Source: Bacillota bacterium (GTDB taxonomy: Bacteria; Bacillota; Bacilli; Alicyclobacillales; Alicyclobacillaceae). Taken from it: a DNA stretch of 13,624 nt. Position 1 is the first letter of the stretch. Each line of letters opens with the position of its first letter. Made by a program: the position numbers and the translations under genes. The stretch lies in NCBI GenBank assembly GCA_021816665.1, contig JAKAXI010000017.1:1-13624 (forward strand), in the 5' to 3' direction. The notes beneath the pieces were generated by a model that was not told the origin of the DNA, did no database searches, and was given only the letters and a program-made list of their open reading frames with translations. Below, piece after piece: positions 1 through 6,007 of this stretch.

Positions 1-2
1 AC

Positions 3-374
3 CTAGTGAGTCGTTGCTTGTAACAAGTGACTCAACTGCTTGGCGAACGGGCGGGACAGCCGCGTGTACAACGAGACACTGTTTTGTTCGATAACGCCAG
101 CCGGGGAGATTAAATAGAGCAGAGTGGCAACAATCTTATAGGGATGACCGCCACTTTCCGGTGCGCCAGACCTCACCCATGCACCGCGGAACTCGTCCTC
201 TTGGCACTCAACGAGTCCGAGAATGTTGCGCAGAGCAATGCGGTAAGTCCGGTGGCTCCGCTGAAGAATAAACTCCTCCGTAGTTAGTTGGTAGCGAACT
301 CCGGAGCGAATTTCACTTCGTTTGAGTTCCCCTCGCAGGGTTTGGACTTTCGGAAACCGATTCAGGATCATCAT
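3..374 (-). CDS. Small unrecognised protein, possibly PH-like fold
   Basis: I do not recognise this protein by name. It is about 123 residues from the Met-Met pair at 374/371. The frame stays open to an ATG at 443, but that start has no Shine-Dalgarno site and lies upstream of the only promoter I can see. GAAAGG directly precedes 374, so the start is uncertain. There is no signal peptide or membrane segment. The pattern 'YQLTTEEFIL...RIALRNILGLVE' followed by 'YKIVATLLYLISPAG' and a closing amphipathic helix (SRPFAKQLSHLL) is strand-rich with one C-terminal helix, as in bacterial PH-like domains; this is inference from pattern only. It diverges from the antiporter gene. The stop codon lies at the window edge, so the gene is complete but its downstream neighbour is unseen. 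Confidence 0.6.
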   Translation of the reverse strand: MMILNRFPKVQTLRGELKRSEIRSGVRYQLTTEEFILQRSHRTYRIALRNILGLVECQEDEFRGAWVRSGAPESGGHPYKIVATLLYLISPAGVIEQNSVSLYTRLSRPFAKQLSHLLQATTH

Positions 375-386
375 CCTTTCACGATA

Positions 387-415
387 ATTATAATCTGACC
401 CGAAAATAGGGTAAA
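387..415 (-). promoter_or_regulatory. Candidate sigma-A promoter for the minus-strand gene
   Basis: On the minus strand TTTACC (415-410) and TATAAT (392-387) are separated by 17 bases. The -10 box lies in the 8-base palindrome ATTATAAT (387-394), so TATAAT is also readable on the plus strand (389-394) toward the antiporter gene, where I see no good -35. The predicted start near 380 leaves almost no leader before the 374 start codon. Confidence 0.45.
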
Positions 416-450
416 GTGTGTGCAAAGCGACACTGCGCTTCATCTGGAAC

Positions 451-456
451 AGGAGA
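451..456 (+). promoter_or_regulatory. Shine-Dalgarno site deciding the antiporter start
   Basis: AGGAGA lies 9 bases before an in-frame TTG at 466. The upstream in-frame GTG at 418 has no such site, and using it would add 16 residues rich in Arg and Trp before the first membrane helix. Confidence 0.7.
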
Positions 457-465
457 TGGCAACTG

Positions 466-1512
466 TTGAATCGTTGGATTTGGCCGATTAGCGCTGTGCT
501 CGTAGCTGTCAGTGTGGTAGTTCACCAAATGCACGCAAGTTTGTTGTCGGTCTTTGTCACAAGTTGTCTGGCGATCATCCCGTTGGCCGCGCTTATGGGA
601 CAGTCGACAGAAACCATTGCGGCACGGGTGGGGCCACGGGTTGGCGGTCTGTTGTCTGCGACCTTTGGCAATGCGGTCGAGTTGATTATTGGCATCTTTG
701 CGTTACGTGGTGGCTACTTGACACTGGTGAAGGCGTCAATCACGGGTTCCATCATCGGAAACCTGCTGTTTGTGCTCGGGGTCAGTTTTCTCATTGGCGG
801 CATTCGTCACCCACTGCAGAGGTTTAACACAAGGGCGGCTCGAAGCAACGCCGCGATGCTGGTGATGGGGATCGCAGTCGCATTTGTCATCCCTGCCAGC
901 TTTTCCCTGTATGGAAGTCACACTGTAACTCTTTCGGCGGCGACAGCTGTGGTGTTGTTCTGCATCTACGCTGCTGGGCTGTTGTTCAGCTTGTTCACAC
1001 ACTCGCGTTACTTTGAGTACATTCACGAAGAGGAAACCTCCGCAGCCAACTCGACCTCGAGATTTTGGCTGGCTGCGCTTGTGCTCTGCCTTGCTACCGT
1101 ACTCGTGAGTATGGAGAGCGATTGGCTGGTTGCAGGCGTGAAGCAGGTGGGTCATAGTTTAGGTTGGGGTCAGATGTTCATCGGCGTTGTGGTCGTAGCG
1201 ATTGTGGGCAACGCTGCAGAGCATGTGTCAGCGGTCTGGATGGCTTGGAAGGACCGGATGGACCTTTCGCTCGAGATTGCGGTCGGTAGTACGCTGCAAG
1301 TCGCAATGTTCGTCGCGCCGCTGTTGTTCTTCGTCAGTTGGGGGATTGGACATACGATGCCACTCGTTTTTACGTGGCCCGAACTCGTGAGTATGGGTGC
1401 CTCGGTGTTGTTGGTTGTTGTCTTGATGAACGATGGAGAATCAAACTGGCTTGAGGGCGCGATGGCCGTTGGGGCATATCTGATTATGGCGGTGGGCTTT
1501 TACACGTTGTAA
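466..1512 (+). CDS. cax: Calcium/proton antiporter (CaCA superfamily, CAX type)
   Basis: An integral membrane exchanger that expels cytosolic Ca2+ in exchange for protons. From TTG 466 it has 348 residues, the usual length of bacterial CAX proteins such as Bacillus YfkE, and about eleven hydrophobic segments. Both CAX signature repeats are present: GNAVELIIG at residues 68-76 and GNAAEHVSAVW at 248-258; their Asn and Glu line the ion site in solved family members. An acidic stretch (HEEE, about residues 187-190) sits between the two halves, as in other CAX proteins. I chose the TTG because of the AGGAGA at 451-456. The DUF502 gene follows after 35 bases and is probably cotranscribed. The family is clear; the ion preference is inferred from the family. 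Confidence 0.92.
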   Translation: MNRWIWPISAVLVAVSVVVHQMHASLLSVFVTSCLAIIPLAALMGQSTETIAARVGPRVGGLLSATFGNAVELIIGIFALRGGYLTLVKASITGSIIGNLLFVLGVSFLIGGIRHPLQRFNTRAARSNAAMLVMGIAVAFVIPASFSLYGSHTVTLSAATAVVLFCIYAAGLLFSLFTHSRYFEYIHEEETSAANSTSRFWLAALVLCLATVLVSMESDWLVAGVKQVGHSLGWGQMFIGVVVVAIVGNAAEHVSAVWMAWKDRMDLSLEIAVGSTLQVAMFVAPLLFFVSWGIGHTMPLVFTWPELVSMGASVLLVVVLMNDGESNWLEGAMAVGAYLIMAVGFYTL

Positions 1513-1547
1513 GTCAACAGTGAGTCAGCGCACTTGGGGGGACCGGC

Positions 1548-2309
1548 ATGCGATTTTTTCGGGAAATTGCGAAACACTTTGGCATCGGGCTCGTAACGAT
1601 TCTGCCATTCGCATTGGTCATTTGGGTGTTGGTCACCATCTTCCGTCTGGTGGACGGTATGTTCGGTCCATGGGTCAACAACATCTTCGGTGTCGAGGTG
1701 CCTGGCGTCGGTTTTGTCTTGGTCCTGATTGGGACCACGTTGGTTGGGGCCCTGACAAAGGTGTATATAAGTCACGAGTTCCTGCAGCTGATGGACGCCC
1801 TTTTTCGGCGCATTCCATTCGTAAAATCTCTGTACACGGCTTTTACCGAGCTAGTGCAGAGCTTGCTCGGAGGGAAGCGCAGAGGCTTCCGGCGCGTCGT
1901 GTTGGTGGAATGGCCAGATGAACGCGCAAAAGTGGTGGGTCTTGTTACCAATGAAGAAATCCCGTCATCCATGGACCCGACCGGCACGCTCGTGGCCGTC
2001 TACTTGCCGAACACGTTTCAATTCGCAGGTATTACTGTCCTCGTGGATGCGTCTCGCATCACGCCGTGCGACCTGTCGGTGGAAGAAGCATTTAAGTTCT
2101 CGCTCTCGGGCGGTCTCACAAACGTCCATACTGATCGTCCCGTGCGCAAGCCGCGGATAGCGCGCGGAAGAGAAAAGCCGGTCGCTGAAGACGATCAGTA
2201 TGAGAAGGACGCTGAATCAGCCGCCGAACGGGAGAATAAACCGGCCCGTCTTAATGGAAATCCGCCTAAAGGATCTTCCGAGACGGATATGAAGTCATCA
2301 TCAGGCTGA
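1548..2309 (+). CDS. DUF502 family membrane protein
   Basis: A 253-residue member of the DUF502 family, whose function is not established. Two membrane helices (about residues 11-33 and 54-71) precede the family hallmark IPFVKSLYTAFTELVQ (89-104), and a soluble domain continues to the conserved SLSGGL near 185-190. Residues from about 195 form a charged, low-complexity tail (Arg/Lys then Glu/Asp/Ser rich) that reads as disordered and probably lies outside the conserved domain. GGGGGGA at 1536-1542 serves as a modest ribosome site. The gene follows the antiporter on the same strand and converges on ilvA with only 12 bases between stop codons; I see no hairpin with a T-run there. Confidence 0.85.
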   Translation: MRFFREIAKHFGIGLVTILPFALVIWVLVTIFRLVDGMFGPWVNNIFGVEVPGVGFVLVLIGTTLVGALTKVYISHEFLQLMDALFRRIPFVKSLYTAFTELVQSLLGGKRRGFRRVVLVEWPDERAKVVGLVTNEEIPSSMDPTGTLVAVYLPNTFQFAGITVLVDASRITPCDLSVEEAFKFSLSGGLTNVHTDRPVRKPRIARGREKPVAEDDQYEKDAESAAERENKPARLNGNPPKGSSETDMKSSSG

Positions 2310-2321
2310 GCCGGGCTTGAA

Positions 2322-3545
2322 CTACATGCGCTCACGCGGTTGATACCCTTTCTTGCGCAAGGTTTGAATGACTTCTTCAATATGCCGTTTGTCACGAGTT
2401 TCCAGGTCAATTTCGATTTTCGTCTGGCCAAATGCAATGCCGGGACCCACGCGCTGGTGGGAAATTGTGACGACATTTGCACCAAGTTCAGCAATGACGT
2501 CGAGTAAACCGCGCAATGCACCGGGCCGATCGGCTACCAAAACCGCGATCTGCAGGTAACGCCCGGCCTCTGTAAGTCCGTGTTCGATCACTTTTGACAG
2601 CACAGTCACATCGATGTTGCCTCCGCTCAACACAATCACTGTATCGCCGAGGCCAGCCGGAATTTTCCGGTACACAGCGGCGGCGACGGCTGCCGCTGCA
2701 GCTCCTTCTGCAACGAGCTTACTGCGTTCTAATAGCAGGACCATTGACCGCGTAATTTCCTCTTCCTCCACAGTCACAACATCGTCCACGAGGCGTTGGG
2801 CCATCGCAAAAGTCATGTCGCCGGGGCGTTTAACCGCGATGCCGTCAGCCACCGTCGCCGCCAGTGGAACAGTCGTTACGGCCCCTGCGTCGAGTGACCC
2901 ACGGAAGCAAGCCGCCGCTGCCGCTTCGACGCCAATGATGCGGATGTCCGGACGGACGGTTTTGGCAGCCAGCGCCACGCCTGCAGCTAATCCGCCGCCA
3001 CCCATGGGCACGACAATGGCTTTCACAGTGGACAACTGTTGGACGATCTCGAGCCCGATTGTACCTTGACCAGCGATGATGGCGGGATCGTCAAACGCGT
3101 GTACGTACGTCAAGCCGCGGTTTACCTGGAGTTCCCGGGCGTGCGCGTAGGCTTCGTCATAGGAAGAACCAGCCAACACAACGTCGGCCCCGTACGCTTC
3201 CGTAGCAGAGACTTTTGCCAAGCTCGCGTTTTGCGGCATCACGATTGTACAAGGAATGCCCTGCAAGGAGGCGGCATAAGCCACTCCTTGAGCGTGATTG
3301 CCAGCTGATGCAGCGATCACACCTCGGCTCCGCTCGACATCAGACAGGGTGTGGAGTTTGTTAAAGGCACCTCGGAGTTTGAAGGACCCTGTCTTCTGCA
3401 GGTTCTCAAGTTTGAGGAAGATGCGGCAACCCGCCAGTTGTGACAAAGTCCCTGAGTAGTCAAGGGGAGTCACTTGAGCCACTGCTTGCAGCCGGTCTCT
3501 GGCTGTCTCGATCTCGGTGTATGTAGGGAAGTGCATGTCCTCCAT
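2322..3545 (-). CDS. ilvA: Threonine ammonia-lyase with C-terminal ACT domain
   Basis: A PLP-dependent enzyme that deaminates threonine to 2-oxobutanoate, the first committed step toward isoleucine. It has 407 residues, the medium-length form. The PLP lysine is K56 in KTGSFKLRGA. SAGNHAQG and the glycine-rich phosphate loop PMGGGGLAAG follow, all as expected of fold-type II PLP enzymes. Residues from about 331 to the end form one ACT domain (RPGALRGLLDVIAELGANV), which usually carries effector control in this family. The ATG at 3545 has GAGGAG at plus-strand 3553-3558, spacing 7. It stands outside an ilv-leu operon and diverges from hisC. Biosynthetic and catabolic forms cannot be separated here; the ACT domain favours a regulated role. 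Confidence 0.93.
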   Translation of the reverse strand: MEDMHFPTYTEIETARDRLQAVAQVTPLDYSGTLSQLAGCRIFLKLENLQKTGSFKLRGAFNKLHTLSDVERSRGVIAASAGNHAQGVAYAASLQGIPCTIVMPQNASLAKVSATEAYGADVVLAGSSYDEAYAHARELQVNRGLTYVHAFDDPAIIAGQGTIGLEIVQQLSTVKAIVVPMGGGGLAAGVALAAKTVRPDIRIIGVEAAAAACFRGSLDAGAVTTVPLAATVADGIAVKRPGDMTFAMAQRLVDDVVTVEEEEITRSMVLLLERSKLVAEGAAAAAVAAAVYRKIPAGLGDTVIVLSGGNIDVTVLSKVIEHGLTEAGRYLQIAVLVADRPGALRGLLDVIAELGANVVTISHQRVGPGIAFGQTKIEIDLETRDKRHIEEVIQTLRKKGYQPRERM

Positions 3546-3594
3546 GGGTACGCTCCTCGCTTCAACTGCCGCGGAATAAGCGGTCGGGCAGTCA

Positions 3595-3624
3595 ATTGTA
3601 GGTCGATTTCAGGCTGTGTTACAA
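3595..3624 (-). promoter_or_regulatory. ilvA promoter, overlapping hisC promoter
   Basis: On the minus strand TTGTAA (3624-3619), 18 bases, then TACAAT (3600-3595). The predicted start near 3588 gives a leader of about 43 bases, too short for a T-box or a long attenuator. The -10 box occupies the same bases as the hisC -35. Confidence 0.6.
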
Positions 3625-3625
3625 T
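3596..3625 (+). promoter_or_regulatory. hisC promoter, overlapping ilvA promoter
   Basis: TTGTAG (3596-3601), 18 bases, then TACAAT (3620-3625). The predicted start near 3632 gives a leader of about 36 bases to the ATG. The region is an inverted repeat: AATTGTA (3594-3600) and TACAATT (3620-3626), 19 bases apart. Confidence 0.6.
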
Positions 3626-3655
3626 TCTAGCAAACTAACTTCACGGTTTGCAGTG

Positions 3656-3660
3656 GGAGG
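3656..3660 (+). promoter_or_regulatory. Shine-Dalgarno site deciding the hisC start
   Basis: GGAGG ends 7 bases before ATG 3668 and overlaps the codons that would follow GTG 3653, ruling that earlier start out. Confidence 0.75.
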
Positions 3661-3667
3661 TCCGCTG

Positions 3668-4768
3668 ATGGTGAGTATTGCACAGAAGGTCCGCACGGGC
3701 GTGGGCGACATCCAACCCTACGTGCCTGGAATCACTGACGACGAACTGAAGCATCGCTTTGGCCTACATGAAGTGATCAAGTTGAACGCCAACGAAAACG
3801 CCCTCGGCAGTTCACCTCGTGCCTTGGCGGCGATTCGCGCGGAATTAGAAACGTTGCACTTGTACCCGGATGGAGGCAGCACACTTCTGCGGGAAGCGAT
3901 TGCCAAGTTCTACGCCATTGATGCAGGTCAGGTCCTTGCAGGAAACGGGTCTGACAACATCATTAAAATGCTCTCAGAGACGTTCCTTCAACCAGGTGAC
4001 AATATCGTCGTTCCATTCCCATCGTTTTCACAGTATAACTTTGGGGCGCACGTGATGGGAGCCCACGTGATTAACGCCCCGCTTCGAAGTGACTTTTCGT
4101 ACGACGTGGAAGCTTTGGCGAGGGCAGTCAACGACCAGACAAAACTCGTCTACCTGTGTTCGCCAAACAACCCCACAGGGACAATTCTCAAGCACAGTGA
4201 GGCCGAGTGGCTATTACAGCACCTGCCTGAACATGTCATGGTGCTGATCGACCTGGCCTACAACGACTACTCCACAAATCCGGATCGTGTGGTGGAAACG
4301 CCAGAATTGTTGGCAGACCCGCGCGTAGTTACTTTGCACACGTTCTCCAAATTATACGGTCTCGCAGGGTTGCGCGTCGGTTATGCTCTCGCGAGTGAAG
4401 AAGTGTGGAACTACGTCCACCGCGTACGAGAACCGTTCAACGTCAATCGGTTGGCACAACGAGCAGCGGCTGCGGCACTCGATGACGAGGAACATCGGCG
4501 CAACTCGCAAAAGCACGCAGCTGCGAGTCAAGCGTATTGGTCTGAACAGATGACTCGAGTTGGATTGACGGCGGTTCCTACGGAGGCGAACTTCATATTG
4601 GTGCGGACGGGGGACGGGCGCAAAACCGTGCAAGACCTGATGCAGCGCGGCGTGATGGTGCGAGCGGGTTTTGCGGGTCTCGATGAGTACGTCCGGATCA
4701 CCTTTGGCACCCAAGCTGAGAATGAAGCTTGTGTCCGTGCACTCGCTGACCTCCAAGCCGGAAACTAA
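3668..4768 (+). CDS. hisC: Histidinol-phosphate aminotransferase
   Basis: A fold-type I PLP aminotransferase that converts imidazole-acetol phosphate and glutamate to histidinol phosphate in histidine synthesis; Bacillus homologues also act on aromatic keto acids. It has 366 residues. LNANENALG (substrate/PLP region), SPNNPTG, and the PLP lysine K228 in FSKLYGLAGLRVGY are all present. The usual Asp-Glu-Ala-Tyr motif reads D195-L-A-Y here, so Asp is kept and Glu replaced by Leu. The frame is open from GTG 3653, but GGAGG at 3656-3660 lies inside that extension and sits 7 bases before ATG 3668, which I take as the start. No other his gene is visible, so an aromatic or broad-specificity role remains possible. 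Confidence 0.88.
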   Translation: MVSIAQKVRTGVGDIQPYVPGITDDELKHRFGLHEVIKLNANENALGSSPRALAAIRAELETLHLYPDGGSTLLREAIAKFYAIDAGQVLAGNGSDNIIKMLSETFLQPGDNIVVPFPSFSQYNFGAHVMGAHVINAPLRSDFSYDVEALARAVNDQTKLVYLCSPNNPTGTILKHSEAEWLLQHLPEHVMVLIDLAYNDYSTNPDRVVETPELLADPRVVTLHTFSKLYGLAGLRVGYALASEEVWNYVHRVREPFNVNRLAQRAAAAALDDEEHRRNSQKHAAASQAYWSEQMTRVGLTAVPTEANFILVRTGDGRKTVQDLMQRGVMVRAGFAGLDEYVRITFGTQAENEACVRALADLQAGN

Positions 4769-4790
4769 TGACGAGCGTAGACGGAAAAGA

Positions 4791-4821
4791 TGAGAGCGCT
4801 GGCTGTCGGCCTGCGCTTTCA
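4791..4821 (+). terminator. Hairpin after hisC, possible terminator
   Basis: TGAGAGCGC (4791-4799) pairs with GCGCTTTCA (4813-4821) with one G-T pair. After a T-T mismatch, GGC/GCC extends the stem over a TGTCG loop. It lies 22 bases past the hisC stop. The following GTCGTTATTT is only moderately T-rich, so it may terminate weakly or serve as an mRNA 3' end or attenuator before the next gene. Confidence 0.5.
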
Positions 4822-4861
4822 GTCGTTATTTCCCTGAGGGCAAGTGGAGAACGATTCTCAT

Positions 4862-4868
4862 GGAGGGG
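4862..4868 (+). promoter_or_regulatory. Shine-Dalgarno site deciding the PspA-like start
   Basis: GGAGGGG is 5 bases before GTG 4874 (7 if counted from GGAGG) and lies inside the frame that would begin at GTG 4844. Confidence 0.65.
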
Positions 4869-4873
4869 TGCGT

Positions 4874-5548
4874 GTGGATTGGCTTGAGAAGGTGAAAGGT
4901 CTAGCTGGCCACGGGCATAAGTCGGACCCGCGGACTGTAGCAGATGAAGTGTTGTGCGAACTGCAAAGCAAAATTGAACAAGCGCAACAGGCGGTTGTTA
5001 CTCACAGCGCCAGTGCGGCCGAACTTCGGTCGCGGGCGACAGAAGCTGCTGAACTCGCATCTCGGCGCAAGTTGCAGGCGACTGCGGCGCTCAAGGCGGG
5101 TGACGAAGAACTCGCTCGCCGTGCGCTTGCAGACGGTGAAAACCTGACTGTCCAAGCGGAAGCGGCCAATCGACTTGCGGCAGCTGAGGAAGACCAAGGG
5201 CGAGCGCTGCGGGATCACATCAGCGCACTGCAGCTCGAACACCTTCAACTTCAAGCGCGACGCGATGAAGCCGTCGCTCGCGGAGACGTTGCTCTGCTCG
5301 ACAAATCTCTCGCCGATGTAGTCAGTGGGATTGATGCGAGGTCGCGCAGCTTCGATGAACTTGAAGCCAAGAGTGCCAGACTCGAACTTGAGGCAGCTGC
5401 ACACCGAGAAGTCGCCACAGAAGCGGCCCGCGCGCAAGACGGCGCAACGGGCCCTTCTGACCTGGACGAACAGCTGCGTGCTCTCAAGGAGCAGTTGCAG
5501 GCTGCAGACGATGCTGACAGTCAGCCAAATCGACCTGACTCCCCCTGA
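4874..5548 (+). CDS. PspA/IM30-like coiled-coil protein
   Basis: A 224-residue, highly charged, Ala/Glu/Arg-rich protein predicted to be almost all helix and coiled coil from about residue 22 to 190, with a Pro/Asp-rich tail. The segment LQATAALKAGDEELARRAL (67-85) has the Ala-x-x-Ala-Gly-x-Glu-x-Leu-Ala-Arg-x-Ala-Leu pattern of PspA/IM30 (phage shock, Vipp1) proteins, which coat and stabilise the inner membrane face. The N-terminus (MDWLEKVKGLAG) could form the short amphipathic helix that PspA uses on membranes. GTG 4874 is preferred over GTG 4844 because GGAGGGG (4862-4868) precedes it. No PspB/C or LiaF-like partner is adjacent. Family membership is likely but distant; a generic coiled-coil protein is the alternative. 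Confidence 0.65.
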   Translation: MDWLEKVKGLAGHGHKSDPRTVADEVLCELQSKIEQAQQAVVTHSASAAELRSRATEAAELASRRKLQATAALKAGDEELARRALADGENLTVQAEAANRLAAAEEDQGRALRDHISALQLEHLQLQARRDEAVARGDVALLDKSLADVVSGIDARSRSFDELEAKSARLELEAAAHREVATEAARAQDGATGPSDLDEQLRALKEQLQAADDADSQPNRPDSP

Positions 5549-5556
5549 CTGTTGCT

Positions 5557-5916
5557 CTAATTCTGGCCTTCCTGTGTGCCAGGGGGGGCTTCAAACGGGG
5601 GTTCATGAGCCGCAAGTTTCCGGTCGGAGTCGACAGGGTTTGCGTCGCGGTGAGCGGAGACCACCGCTTGACCTCTTTGCCACGGGCTTGACTGGCCGGA
5701 CGGTCCATCTGTAGCTGCACCATAGGGTCCGTCGGCAAACTCTTCGAGTTGCAAGTCGTCTTGCCACGCTTGTACGTATGAAAGTTCTGGCGATGAACCG
5801 TCTTCGTTTCCAATTGGGCCGGGATTATAGGATCCCGAGTTTTTGCTGTGGATGGGAAACGGACTCATCGGCTGAGTGGTTTGCGTTGGCTTATCCTGAT
5901 CGATCGGCTCTGACAT
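5557..5916 (-). CDS. Unrecognised 119-residue hydrophilic protein
   Basis: I do not recognise this protein. From ATG 5916 it has 119 residues, rich in Pro, Ser, Gln, Gly, Asp and Glu, with no hydrophobic segment, signal peptide or cysteine. The first 45 and last 25 residues look disordered. A more ordered core near residues 47-88 contains YVQAWQDDLQLEEFADGPYG and SPWQRGQAVVSAHRD. The case for a real gene is its ribosome site: GAGGTGA (plus-strand 5923-5929) lies 6 bases before the ATG, ideal spacing. It converges on the PspA-like gene with 8 bases between stops, and diverges from gltX. Small, proline-rich, soluble proteins of this kind in spore formers are sometimes sporulation-specific, but nothing here proves that. 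Confidence 0.65.
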   Translation of the reverse strand: MSEPIDQDKPTQTTQPMSPFPIHSKNSGSYNPGPIGNEDGSSPELSYVQAWQDDLQLEEFADGPYGAATDGPSGQSSPWQRGQAVVSAHRDANPVDSDRKLAAHEPPFEAPPGTQEGQN

Positions 5917-5964
5917 TTGCAATCACCTCGCAGTTATCGTTTCATAAAAGGGAGACTGGTATCC

Positions 5965-5997
5965 GTGCCGGAGAAAAAGAGTCCGGCGATAAGGTGA
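5965..5997 (+). other. Possible 10-codon leader ORF before gltX
   Basis: GTG 5965 opens a frame MPEKKSPAIR ending in TGA 5995-5997. AAGGGAGA (5948-5955) lies 9 bases upstream. The stop codon lies inside the gltX ribosome site (AAGGTGAGGG). A 6-bp hairpin, GCCGGA (5967-5972) with TCCGGC (5982-5987), spans most of the frame. It may be chance. Confidence 0.25.
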
Positions 5998-6007
5998 GGG
6001 CTGAAAC

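Noticed and set aside
2300..2325. Terminator between the convergent DUF502 and ilvA genes
   Set aside because: Only very short GGCT/AGCC matches occur, with no usable loop and no T-run.
2614..3069. 151-codon plus-strand frame opposite ilvA, Ala/Ser/Thr rich
   Set aside because: Low-complexity shadow of conserved ilvA codons, with no ribosome site.
3546..3667. T-box or amino-acid riboswitch upstream of ilvA or hisC
   Set aside because: The predicted leaders are only about 35-45 bases, and no T-box core sequence or terminator hairpin is present.
4901..5437. 178-codon minus-strand frame opposite the PspA-like gene
   Set aside because: The repetitive Ala/Glu/Arg codons of a coiled coil keep the opposite strand open. 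The product has no coherent pattern.
5541..5587. CCCCCTG and CAGGGGG as a possible shared terminator between convergent genes
   Set aside because: The loop exceeds 30 bases and there is no T-run on either strand.
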